Positions 45,787 to 53,962 of a stretch of 64,000 bases of DNA are shown here, in pieces. Within the stretch, counting starts at the first letter, position 1; every line of letters starts with the position of its first letter. Made by a program: the position numbers and the translations under genes. The DNA is from Acetilactobacillus jinshanensis. GTDB lineage: Bacteria; Bacillota; Bacilli; Lactobacillales; Lactobacillaceae. The notes under the pieces were generated by a model, which was not told where the DNA came from, searched no databases, and saw only the letters and a list, made by a program, of their open reading frames with translations. The stretch is from NCBI RefSeq assembly GCF_004359375.1, contig NZ_CP034726.1, forward strand, positions 1,550,001 to 1,614,000, in the 5' to 3' direction.

Positions 45787-45969
45787 TTGAAAGCACATCA
45801 ATTATCTAAATTATTAAAGAAAAACGGCTGGTATTTCGATCGACGCCGCCACGGTGGTAACCGTGACGTCTGGATGAATGACCAGCACGATAAGGTTGAA
45901 ATCCCGCACTATCGCGTTATTAACGATGTGGTTGCTAAAAAGGTAATCAATAAATGTAATTTGAAATAG
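45787..45969 (+). CDS. HicA-like (YcfA) protein, solitary and probably inactive
   Basis: A 60-residue dsRBD-like protein. KAHQLSKLLKKNGWYFDRRR, then HGGNRDVWMN and KVEIPHYRVIN, follow the HicA toxin pattern. In the related RHGGNHD form the His after Asn is the catalytic residue; here it is Arg (NRD). No HicB antitoxin follows. The TTG at 45787 has GAGGTGA 6 bases upstream; a longer ATG frame from 45709 runs through the preceding terminator and is rejected. Likely a degenerate or repurposed RNA-binding remnant. Confidence 0.65.
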   Translation: MKAHQLSKLLKKNGWYFDRRRHGGNRDVWMNDQHDKVEIPHYRVINDVVAKKVINKCNLK

Positions 45970-45986
45970 TTTATTCAGGGTAAATT

Positions 45987-46024
45987 AAAAGCCGAGCTGA
46001 AATTAATCAGCTCGGCTTTTAATT
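45987..46024. terminator. Bidirectional terminator
   Basis: AAAAGCCGAGCTGA/TCAGCTCGGCTTTT stem between converging genes. Confidence 0.87.
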
Positions 46025-46038
46025 TTATCGTTATTTAA

Positions 46039-47364
46039 TTAATTATTTTGGTTTTGATATTTATACCATTGAACTAAATCTTTACGTGAAGTAAAGAGAT
46101 CACGGTGGCCATAATGAATTCCAACGGATTTAGTCATGTAGCCAGTGCTAGGATGATAAACTGTCATGAAGCGGTAGACGGTCAAAACCGTACCTGGGTC
46201 AACATGATCAAAATACTTACCGTTCATGGTGTATAAATTAATTCCGTTCTGGCCAATTACCTTTAAATAATCAATCCGTTTAGAACGATAATAATGCGGA
46301 TTGTAAATAATCTTTACCGAATGTTTATGAGCTTGTACGTTCTTCTTGGTTTTACGGTAGAGTTTACTCGCCTGACGACGGTGCTTTCTAACGGCAGTTT
46401 GCCATGCTTCCTTTTGACGAGCTTGACGGACCTGACGATTACGACGAGTATTCATATTTCTGGCGTTATGATTACTTTTCTTATTATTCTTCTTGTTAAC
46501 GGTATTAATCTTAACGGATGCAGACTTACGAACCTTATGCGTGTAATGACGACGGTGACGACGAACGATTGGCTTAACGACAGGTTTAATAGGCTTAACA
46601 GGTTTAACGGGTTTAGTGACCTTGGTTACATGAATCGGTTGAGCATGATCATCACTACTCTGACCATTACCAGTCCAGAAACTCATTGGTTTATCGTTAC
46701 CATCTGGGAATACTGAAGCATCAACGCTTTCTCCTAAAGCAGGACTGTAATGCTGATCAGTGTATTGCCATAGGTCATAATGATATGCCGGATTAGGTTC
46801 AGCACCGTATTGTGCAACCCATAAACCATCATAAGCATTTCTAGTTTGTGGAGTCGTGTGAGTATTCATAAAATACGTTCCACTGTATAAAATAGCTGGC
46901 TTTCTAGTTACCTGATGAATTTCGTTCGCCCAAGCCTGGGTCGAATCATTATATTGATCACCAGCATCGTTTTCTTCTGAATCGTTAACGTAGAAATCAG
47001 CTTGTGGAGCTCGTTGATATAAAGCCTGAGCTTCTTCCTGAGCCTGAGCTGGATTAGCGTAGGTACTATAATCATAGGCCCCGTATGGAATGTTATTCTT
47101 TTGCATTTCATAGGCGTTGTGATCAAATTGTTGATCTTGATATAGCCCACCGTTTTCGGCTTTTAAGATCATGAAGTTAACTTCGTTCTTCAATCGACTA
47201 GCTTGATTATCGTTTACGTAACCTTGATATGATGAAATATCATAGGCATTAGCCGCATTAGCCGGTCGAGCAGAACTAAATCCCCCTATGGCCAAAGACA
47301 AAACAAGTCCTAGAGCCAATGCAACCGTTGATAAAATAACTTTAAGTGGCTTATCTTTAACCAT
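46039..47364 (-). CDS. Secreted GH25 lysozyme with basic linker and C-terminal wall domain
   Basis: A 441-residue exported muramidase. Signal peptide residues 1-37, cut near ARPANA. The GH25 domain covers 38-235: YDISSYQG holds the first Asp, and YVNDSEEND (family DxE) the catalytic acids. Residues 245-345 form a Lys/Arg/His-rich linker that should bind wall polymers. Residues 350-441 (LYTMNGKYFDHVDPGTVLTVY) resemble an SH3-like or DUF5776-type surface domain. It cleaves peptidoglycan, for growth or against competitors. Monocistronic. Confidence 0.85.
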   Translation of the reverse strand: MVKDKPLKVILSTVALALGLVLSLAIGGFSSARPANAANAYDISSYQGYVNDNQASRLKNEVNFMILKAENGGLYQDQQFDHNAYEMQKNNIPYGAYDYSTYANPAQAQEEAQALYQRAPQADFYVNDSEENDAGDQYNDSTQAWANEIHQVTRKPAILYSGTYFMNTHTTPQTRNAYDGLWVAQYGAEPNPAYHYDLWQYTDQHYSPALGESVDASVFPDGNDKPMSFWTGNGQSSDDHAQPIHVTKVTKPVKPVKPIKPVVKPIVRRHRRHYTHKVRKSASVKINTVNKKNNKKSNHNARNMNTRRNRQVRQARQKEAWQTAVRKHRRQASKLYRKTKKNVQAHKHSVKIIYNPHYYRSKRIDYLKVIGQNGINLYTMNGKYFDHVDPGTVLTVYRFMTVYHPSTGYMTKSVGIHYGHRDLFTSRKDLVQWYKYQNQNN

Positions 47365-47480
47365 GTAATTAAATTCCTTCTCTAATTAAAAATCTAATCA
47401 GACTTTTTATTCTCATCGTTTAATATTCTAATCATTTTAAGTTACATCATATTTACAATGAAGTAACTTATTTTAAAAGT

Positions 47481-48116
47481 TTATTTCAAGGATACGGCTT
47501 TTTGTAAAGTATTACTTGGATCACCATTCAAAGTGTTGACCTTCTTATTTTGATCCCAAGAAATATGAATGGAGTTGTCAGGAGCGTCCAACTGAACGAT
47601 GCCCTGACTGCTTGGAATTGGTAAAGTGTGATCCTGGAAGTAACCAACTAACTGCTTAGCCTTCTGAACGGCAGTACTAGCTTTTTCGTTGACGTCGTTA
47701 CCATGAACGACAACCTGCCAGCGACCCATCTTAAAGCTTACGTAGGTCTGACCAGCACCACGATCTTGATGACCAGTAATGCCGTGGCCTAAGTCAACGG
47801 CACCTGGTTCCTGACTAGCAGAACTGCTTGAACTGCTGTTGGTACTAGCAGAACTATTAGTAGCTTGAGCCGCTGGTTGCTGATTAACTTTGTGCTGAAT
47901 ACTTTGTTTAGCCTGATTCTGGGAGCCGTAACTTTGCTGTTTGGCCCCGTGTTCATTATTCTTTAATTCGTGCTTAACCTGGTCCTTATGCGTCATTGAT
48001 CGACTTGCAGTCTGTTCAGATGACTGATGACTGGCGTGATGCTGTTGAGCTCCACAACCAGCTAGGACGATTCCGGTTAAAGCTAATAACGGTAATACTT
48101 TTTTGTAGAATTTCAT
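47481..48116 (-). CDS. Lipoprotein of unknown function
   Basis: A 211-residue lipoprotein. The signal ends in the lipobox LAGC (Cys21). Residues 22-105 are low complexity (His, Gln, Ser, Ala), a typical spacer to the membrane. Residues 110-211 look globular (YVSFKMGRWQVVVHGNDVN, then VQLDAPDNSIHISW). No family recognised. Separate from the metal transporter operon, although next to it. Confidence 0.78.
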   Translation of the reverse strand: MKFYKKVLPLLALTGIVLAGCGAQQHHASHQSSEQTASRSMTHKDQVKHELKNNEHGAKQQSYGSQNQAKQSIQHKVNQQPAAQATNSSASTNSSSSSSASQEPGAVDLGHGITGHQDRGAGQTYVSFKMGRWQVVVHGNDVNEKASTAVQKAKQLVGYFQDHTLPIPSSQGIVQLDAPDNSIHISWDQNKKVNTLNGDPSNTLQKAVSLK

Positions 48117-48170
48117 TTAAAAATCCTCCTCAATGTAAAAAATACTAAAATTCTTAATCATATTCAATGG

Positions 48171-48962
48171 TTATTCTTTAATTCGGTTCCAACCTAATGC
48201 CAATAAATAAATGGCACTTTCAATAGTCGCGATAAAGGCACTTACGGGCCAGTTGGTTAAATAACTGAGGTAAAGGCCAACCCAAGCACCAAATAATGCA
48301 AATGCAAACGTTAATAACGCCATCCCGCGGACCGTATGAACAAAGTAATGAGCCGCGGATGCTGGAATCGTTAGTAACACGAAAATTAAAAGTGAACCTA
48401 CGATCTGGGCGGTAACACTAACGGTACAAGCTAACAGGATTAAAAACACAATTGAAATCCATGTGTTCCAACTAACGTTAAAACTAGCTCCAATACTATC
48501 AAATGAATTATATTTCAATTTTCGGTAGATGAAAAATAGAGCCACAATTATTAAAATGCTTAAAATTACCAGCGTTTTTACGTTTTTGTAATTAATCCCG
48601 ACAATACTCCCAAATAAAATGTTGGTAGCATAACTCGCCTGGGTATTCGCAAGCGCCAGGAATAGGATCCCAAGACCAATGAAGAATCCCGAGAAGACAC
48701 TGATTGATGATTCACGACGGCTAACCTTATTACCGACCGTACCAATTAGCAATGAACTAAAGATCGTAAAGATCAGCATTCCAGCAATCGGCGAAATTCC
48801 GGCAAATAGCCCAAAGGCGGCACCGGAGAACCCGATTTCAGATAACGTATGCGCAAAGAATTCGGTGCTTCGGGCGATGACAAAGACACCCATAACACCA
48901 CATAAAATAGCGATAAAGAAACTGGCGATAAAAGCGTATCGCATAAATGGATAGGTAAACAT
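48171..48962 (-). CDS. znuB: Zinc/manganese-type ABC permease
   Basis: A 263-residue membrane subunit of the ABC-3 (ZnuB/MntB) family, eight or so helices, with ARSTEFFAHTLSEIGFSGAAFG as the ATPase contact region. Third gene of the operon; the start overlaps the ATPase stop. Zn versus Mn cannot be decided. Confidence 0.88.
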   Translation of the reverse strand: MFTYPFMRYAFIASFFIAILCGVMGVFVIARSTEFFAHTLSEIGFSGAAFGLFAGISPIAGMLIFTIFSSLLIGTVGNKVSRRESSISVFSGFFIGLGILFLALANTQASYATNILFGSIVGINYKNVKTLVILSILIIVALFFIYRKLKYNSFDSIGASFNVSWNTWISIVFLILLACTVSVTAQIVGSLLIFVLLTIPASAAHYFVHTVRGMALLTFAFALFGAWVGLYLSYLTNWPVSAFIATIESAIYLLALGWNRIKE

Positions 48963-49618
48963 TAGTTTCTTCCCCCGATCTTTTCGAAACTGCCGTGCTG
49001 ATTTTTAATGCGTAACTTATAGTTACCAAACCGTTTTACCAATGTTGGATCATGGGTGATGAACATGACAGCAACGTGACGTTGCTTTACAATATCGTGA
49101 ACTAATTTCAATAAAGCCACCTTAGCGTTGATGTCTAAACTTGCGGTGGTTTCATCCATAATCAGTAGTTTAGGGAAAGTTACTAATGCTTGTGCCAAAA
49201 AGGCCCGTTGCTGTTCACCACCGGAAGCTTCGCCTAGTGGTTCGTTAGCCAGCTTAGTTAAGTGGGTTAATTGTAAAGTTTGCTTTAAGGCCTTATGTTC
49301 ACGACGGGTTAACCATGGTAACCAGGTATCTTGAAGACTCAAACTCACAAAATCTTTAACCGTTAACGGAAATTCAGTATCGATATTCCGAAATTGGGGA
49401 ATGTATTGAACCTTGTGTCGTGGGACCGTAAACCGAACGTGTTTTCCGGTCCGGGAATAATTCCGTAATAACGTCTTCATCAGGGTCGTTTTACCAACAC
49501 CGTTACCCCCGGTGATACAAGTTAACGTCCCGGGGATAATCTTAAATGACAGATCACGGATCAGAGTTCGGTCTCCTACTTTTACATTCAAATGATTAAC
49601 GATTAATATCGGTTTCAT
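48962..49618 (-). CDS. znuC: Zinc/manganese-type ABC ATPase
   Basis: A 218-residue ATPase. Walker A is GGNGVGKTT (near 38), the signature ASGGEQQR (near 130; LSGGQ variant), Walker B LLIMDETTASLD, and the switch His in ITHD. Starts overlap both neighbours by a base, showing tight translational coupling. Confidence 0.9.
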   Translation of the reverse strand: MKPILIVNHLNVKVGDRTLIRDLSFKIIPGTLTCITGGNGVGKTTLMKTLLRNYSRTGKHVRFTVPRHKVQYIPQFRNIDTEFPLTVKDFVSLSLQDTWLPWLTRREHKALKQTLQLTHLTKLANEPLGEASGGEQQRAFLAQALVTFPKLLIMDETTASLDINAKVALLKLVHDIVKQRHVAVMFITHDPTLVKRFGNYKLRIKNQHGSFEKIGGRN

Positions 49619-50523
49619 TAGTTACTCTCCTTTTCACGAGCTTGAATCATTTCGAGTCGATAGTTCTGTTTCATCATCCAAGAACGATAATTCATCCCGT
49701 TCGGCATCGTTTCGGTAATCTTCATGACCGGAACGTGATGACGATGTGCCAACTTAACTAGGTTATTAACGATTGCGTCACTAGCCTGTGTATTTTCAAC
49801 AAAGAAGGCAATTCGACGGTGTTTAATATCGTTCTGGACGCTACGAATGGCTTCTGGGGACGGATCGGTTCCGTGTTCCACGGCTTTGGCGTAGCTCGGA
49901 TCGTTAATCTGGTAACCAATTTCACGCAATTCATAATCAAAGACCGGTTCACTGACGTCGACCCGTGATTTCTGGCGATGGTGTTTTAACCAGTTAATCT
50001 GCGTTTTAAGAATTGCTAAAGAATGATCATAATGATGGGCGTTTCGGTAGAAGAACTTTCGGTGTGCTGGATCCTTCTTACTAAATTGCTTGGCCAAATA
50101 ATTAGCCAATTCAGGCATGGTATTAAGACGGTACCAGACATGCGGATTGCTCTTTAACGGTTGATGAAGCAAAGTCTGACCAACTTTAATTCGTTTAGCG
50201 TGCGGAGCATCCTGGGATAGACTATTCATCCAGTTATCATAATTAAGCCCGTTGCTGATCACAAAATCAGCTTGTGACACCCTTTCCGCATCACGGACGG
50301 TTGGAGTAAAATCATGCGGGTCAATACTGGAATTCTTAATGAGTGACGTTACGTGACCGTAATGGCCTAAGACCGCTTTAGCGGTCGTCCCGTAAAAATT
50401 GACCGAAGAAACGACGTTAATACCATTAGCTCGGCTCGGACGCTCAGTACTACAGCCGGATAAAAATAAAAGTGCAGTCATAACTAAGAGTAAACTGCAC
50501 CCTAACTTTTTAAATAATTTCAA
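49618..50523 (-). CDS. znuA: Metal-binding lipoprotein of the ABC transporter
   Basis: A 301-residue cluster A-I binding protein. Lipobox LSGC (Cys24). Metal-ligand regions are DPHDFTPT (near 72), HVWYRLNTM (near 128), the H near 215 and the final Glu/Asp region. It lacks the long His/Asp-rich loop of typical ZnuA, which leaves manganese possible. First gene of the operon; SBP, ATPase and permease follow in order. Confidence 0.87.
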   Translation of the reverse strand: MKLFKKLGCSLLLVMTALLFLSGCSTERPSRANGINVVSSVNFYGTTAKAVLGHYGHVTSLIKNSSIDPHDFTPTVRDAERVSQADFVISNGLNYDNWMNSLSQDAPHAKRIKVGQTLLHQPLKSNPHVWYRLNTMPELANYLAKQFSKKDPAHRKFFYRNAHHYDHSLAILKTQINWLKHHRQKSRVDVSEPVFDYELREIGYQINDPSYAKAVEHGTDPSPEAIRSVQNDIKHRRIAFFVENTQASDAIVNNLVKLAHRHHVPVMKITETMPNGMNYRSWMMKQNYRLEMIQAREKESN

Positions 50524-50570
50524 AGATTACTAACCTCTTAAATTCAAGTAATGAAACCATTATAACTAAT

Positions 50571-52025
50571 TTACAAGATCGGTGACAACAATCGACTTGC
50601 CCGTTGCTTTAAGACTAACCAATAGGATTGCTTTTCAAACATCTTTGGTGTCTGTCGTTGACAACGGCGAATATCGTTAACGTAAATGTCGGTCAATTGT
50701 CGGTTAATCTTCTTATCATAAAGGAACGCGTTAATTTCAAAGTTTAGTTTGAAACTTCGAATATCAAAATTAGCGGAACCGACTGATGATAAGCCGTCGT
50801 CAATTACAACGGTCTTGGCATGCAAAAAGCCCGCCTGGTAATAATAGATTTTCACACCTTCGTGGGCTAACCAGTTAGCATAGTACTGGGTAGCACGATA
50901 AACGAACGGGTGATCAGGTTTACACGGTAACATAATCCGGACGTCGACTCCGGACATTACAGCCATCCGTAAAGCATCCATAACGCTATCATCAGGAATC
51001 AAGTATGGAGTTTGAATCCAGCACCGGTTCCGAGCCATCTGGATCATTTTAATGTAGCCGTACTTGATCTGCTGTTTATCACTATCGGGCCCACTCGATA
51101 CAATCTGCATATTAGTCCCACCTTCAACATCATTCAGCGGGAAATAATCGACCTTGCGGGTGATGTTATTAATCTGGTGATGAGAATCAGTAACGTTCCA
51201 GTCCAAGATAAATTGAGCCTGAAGGCTATAAACTCCGGAGCCCATAATACGAAGATGGGTATCACGCCAGTAGCCATACTTCTTGTTGAGTCCTAAGTAC
51301 TGGTCACCAATGTTAAAGCCACCAACGTAACCGATTTTACCGTCGATAACCACGATCTTACGGTGATCTCTGAAGTTCAATCGAACGTCAAAGATCGCGG
51401 AATGTGTATGTAGATATGGCATTGCTAAGCCACCCGCGTCAAGTAGCGGTTTAAAGAAACTCTTGTGGGTGCCGATTGAACCTAAGCTATCGTAAATAAC
51501 TCTGACCTGAAGGCCCTGCTTAGCCTTTTTCGTTAGAAGATTACGAATTTCACGACCTAAATGATCGTTATAAAAGGTATAAAATTCAATGTTTATACTA
51601 CTCTTAGCACTGGCAATATCATCAGCGATCTGATTAAACAATTTAAAGCCGTCGGTATAGATCTGAACCTTATTCTTTCGTGACAAAAAGGACATGTCAG
51701 CGTTCCGGAAAATTCGAACTAAACTTCGGTCTTTATAGGTGACGTCATCGGCCTCAACTTTTCTGGCGTTATTTAAGTAGTGCGTTTGACGGGTTAATAA
51801 TTTATCTAGCTTGATGGCGCTACGGGTCTGCAGGCGAAATAGCTGTCTTTCTGGCAGCTTTCGGCCCACGAACGCGTAAATCATAAAACCAAAGACCGGC
51901 AGGAACATTAAAACTAGTAGCCACGCCCAGGTCGCAGCAATGTCACGTTTACTACGGAAGACCGTAATAATCGCGAAACCGGCGTTAATAATAATGATAA
52001 ATTTAAGCAGTAAGTACCAATTAAT
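50571..52025 (-). CDS. cls: Cardiolipin synthase, probable ATT start
   Basis: A two-domain phospholipase D enzyme joining phosphatidylglycerol molecules. HKD motifs are HRKIVVID and HAKTVVID, about 220 and 400 residues in. An internal ATG at 51908 opens a 445-residue frame, but the frame is open 39 codons further and encodes the usual membrane anchor: NWYLLLKFIIIINAGF, then VFRSKRDIAATWAWLLVL. No ATG, GTG or TTG exists there. GAGGG (52039-52035) stands 9 bases before an ATT codon at 52025 that aligns with the family Met of MxWY. The start is therefore probably ATT; a sequence error is the alternative. Confidence 0.85.
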   Translation of the reverse strand: MNWYLLLKFIIIINAGFAIITVFRSKRDIAATWAWLLVLMFLPVFGFMIYAFVGRKLPERQLFRLQTRSAIKLDKLLTRQTHYLNNARKVEADDVTYKDRSLVRIFRNADMSFLSRKNKVQIYTDGFKLFNQIADDIASAKSSINIEFYTFYNDHLGREIRNLLTKKAKQGLQVRVIYDSLGSIGTHKSFFKPLLDAGGLAMPYLHTHSAIFDVRLNFRDHRKIVVIDGKIGYVGGFNIGDQYLGLNKKYGYWRDTHLRIMGSGVYSLQAQFILDWNVTDSHHQINNITRKVDYFPLNDVEGGTNMQIVSSGPDSDKQQIKYGYIKMIQMARNRCWIQTPYLIPDDSVMDALRMAVMSGVDVRIMLPCKPDHPFVYRATQYYANWLAHEGVKIYYYQAGFLHAKTVVIDDGLSSVGSANFDIRSFKLNFEINAFLYDKKINRQLTDIYVNDIRRCQRQTPKMFEKQSYWLVLKQRASRLLSPIL

Positions 52026-52143
52026 AACGTTACGCCCTCATTCAAGTACGATGATTTAGAATTCATTATATCACGTCACTAATTCCAAAGATCATTTCAG
52101 TGATACAATTAATGCTGATTAATCGATTAGTGAGGTGCTGTCC

Positions 52144-52791
52144 ATGGCAACTAGTACACAACTAAAAGACATGTTGACGCTGGAGTCTGAACCGGGGCCC
52201 TTTATCTCAATCTTTGTCCCCTATTCTGGAGTCAATAACGCTGAATTTGAGCAGTTGGTCATTAACGCCAGACGAAATTTAGCACAACAAGATCCAAAGC
52301 AAAGCTGGCGGCCTTACCAAGCCAAGCTTAACCATTTAAAATTCCCACGTTTTATTCGTCACCGAACTTTGAAGGGCTTTGCCATCTACTTGGGACCTAC
52401 GATCTTACGGGTCTTTCGGCTCAACTACATCGTTCACCCCACCAGCATCGTCAATGACACCATGTGGATCATCCCGTTAATTATGGAAACTCAGTTCAAG
52501 CATCTTCACGGCTCCAGGTTAATGTACAAGAATGCCATTAAGAACATTCGGACTCATTATCGCTTGGCAAATCACCGCAAATTAACCAGCCATGATCTAA
52601 CCCAAATCGTCAAAATTGCACCCGCTGGATTAATCGATACGTTACTAATTAACCGGGATGTCCCGTTTAAAATCAAAAAGATTTTGAACGATTTAGCGAT
52701 CACAACAATCGGCTTTGGTGGTCGAGTCTTCGTGTTACCGAAACACGACATTCCAAATCAAATCCCGGCAGCAATTATCAAACGAAAATAA
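52144..52791 (+). CDS. baeRF-like (bacterial eRF1-fold) protein
   Basis: A 215-residue protein resembling shortened members of the bacterial archaeo-eukaryotic release factor families. The beginning, LTLESEPGPFISIFVPYSG, matches their opening strand. The end, PAGLIDTLLINRD then LNDLAITTIGFGGRVFVLP, matches the closing L7Ae-like subdomain. The central domain is reduced. Families of this type are proposed to rescue or modify ribosomes, unproven. The ATG at 52144 has TGAGGTG 7 bases upstream. Confidence 0.65.
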   Translation: MATSTQLKDMLTLESEPGPFISIFVPYSGVNNAEFEQLVINARRNLAQQDPKQSWRPYQAKLNHLKFPRFIRHRTLKGFAIYLGPTILRVFRLNYIVHPTSIVNDTMWIIPLIMETQFKHLHGSRLMYKNAIKNIRTHYRLANHRKLTSHDLTQIVKIAPAGLIDTLLINRDVPFKIKKILNDLAITTIGFGGRVFVLPKHDIPNQIPAAIIKRK

Positions 52792-52806
52792 TCTTTAGAA
52801 CAACTC

Positions 52807-52836
52807 AAAAAGGCTACGTGAAAACGTAGCCTTTTT
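52807..52836. terminator. Bidirectional terminator
   Basis: AAAAAGGCTACGT/ACGTAGCCTTTTT stem. Confidence 0.86.
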
Positions 52837-52847
52837 ATTAACTTTAT

Positions 52848-52961
52848 TTAGAAGAAAAACTTTAAACTACCGCGGCCTAGGTAAATCAGCATCCCTAGAA
52901 TCATGAACAGCAGAATAATCAGGGCAATCGAGCCCCAATGCATTAATTTCGGATTATGCAC
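52848..52961 (-). CDS. Small single-span membrane protein, 37 residues
   Basis: GTG start with AAAGGCG 7-8 bases upstream. It reads MHNPKLMHWGS, then a hydrophobic helix ALIILLFMILGMLIYL, and ends GRGSLKFFF. Too short for routine gene calling, but start signal, helix and an adjacent terminator support it. Function unknown. Confidence 0.55.
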   Translation of the reverse strand: MHNPKLMHWGSIALIILLFMILGMLIYLGRGSLKFFF

Positions 52962-52987
52962 TAGCAATCGCCTTTCTATCGGGATAA

Positions 52988-53020
52988 TAAAAACGACGAC
53001 TTAACTTGGCCGTCGTTTTT
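52988..53020 (-). terminator. Terminator of the 53.0 kb membrane protein gene
   Basis: AAAAACGACG/CGTCGTTTTT stem with T run on the minus strand. Confidence 0.78.
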
Positions 53021-53033
53021 AATCTAACTTGAT

Positions 53034-53387
53034 TTATAAGTTGACCCAAGGACCCCACTGGGCAGTAGCAAGACCTAAGATGATCAGAGCTAAAAGTAAG
53101 ATAACTCCGAGCCAGATATCAAGCTTGCTGAGCTGGTTCTTAAATCGCTGAACGACCAAGTATTCAAGGAAGCAGATAACCAAAATTGAGGCAATTACTT
53201 TAAAGTAAGCCAATAATGGTGTCCGCATCCAAGCTAATGGATAAAGCCATAAGCCATCTAAAATGAATAGGATATAAATGGTTCGAATGGCGAAGACATA
53301 TGGACGGTAGCCGCCTTTGCGTCTCAAGTCTAAGAACAAGAAGACTAGTAAAGCGACAACCAAAATGATGTGTAACCATGTAAACAT
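53034..53387 (-). CDS. Four-helix membrane protein, DUF1516/YisL-like
   Basis: 117 residues with four hydrophobic helices (about 4-20, 33-52, 58-80, 90-110). MFTWLHIILVVALLVFLFLDL and FLEYLVVQRFKNQL resemble the DUF1516 (UPF0344, YisL) family of unknown function. A paralogue of the same length lies 90 bases upstream. Confidence 0.6.
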   Translation of the reverse strand: MFTWLHIILVVALLVFLFLDLRRKGGYRPYVFAIRTIYILFILDGLWLYPLAWMRTPLLAYFKVIASILVICFLEYLVVQRFKNQLSKLDIWLGVILLLALIILGLATAQWGPWVNL

Positions 53388-53461
53388 ATTTTTGCAGCCT
53401 TCCTTTTATGTGCTTCCGCATTAATTATACTATCTTTACTAATTTATTCACAATCATGGGC

Positions 53462-53477
53462 TGTTTCACGTGAAACA
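53462..53477. other. parS site (exact consensus)
   Basis: TGTTTCACGTGAAACA, directly abutting the stop codon of the upstream membrane protein gene. Confidence 0.92.
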
Positions 53478-53816
53478 TTACATATAAAAGCACGTTAACA
53501 CGCTACTCAGCAGTAGATCGATCACGAACGTTACGCTAATCACGGTAATGAAACGGCCGGTTAATCGATTCTGGAGTTTATTACGGAAGCCGGTTTCCAA
53601 TAAACCAATCATAAAGAGTGCGACCACGATCATAACGATCGTCAAAAATGACGAACCATACCAGGCTCGCATTGCGATAATAATCAAAACGACTAACGAT
53701 AAATCATAGCAAGCTCGCGACGGAATGGCATAGCCTCGAAAGCGGGACGCTTTCAGCATGTCGAGCATTGCAAAAATAAAGCTGGCAACGACTAAGATTA
53801 TGTAAGTTAATAGCAT
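53478..53816 (-). CDS. Four-helix membrane protein, DUF1516-like paralogue
   Basis: 112 residues, four helices, with LETGFRNKLQNRL at the position of the FKNQL segment in the neighbour. Start at 53816 follows GAGAGGC by 7 bases; the upstream ATG at 53831 overlaps that ribosome site. Function unknown. Confidence 0.58.
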   Translation of the reverse strand: MLLTYIILVVASFIFAMLDMLKASRFRGYAIPSRACYDLSLVVLIIIAMRAWYGSSFLTIVMIVVALFMIGLLETGFRNKLQNRLTGRFITVISVTFVIDLLLSSVLTCFYM

Positions 53817-53905
53817 CAAATTGCCTCTCATCTAATGATTTAGACACTTTTATTATACCATTCACGCCCTAGTTCGTCGCTTTTCAGTAATTTGATGGTG
53901 AAAAC

Positions 53906-53941
53906 AAAAAGCCATCGAGAATTCAATTCCCGATGACTTTC
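53906..53941 (-). terminator. Terminator of the PepC pair
   Basis: AAGTCATCG/CGATGGCTT stem with TTTTTG on the minus strand. Confidence 0.78.
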
Positions 53942-53962
53942 AATCAATTTGATTAATTAATC

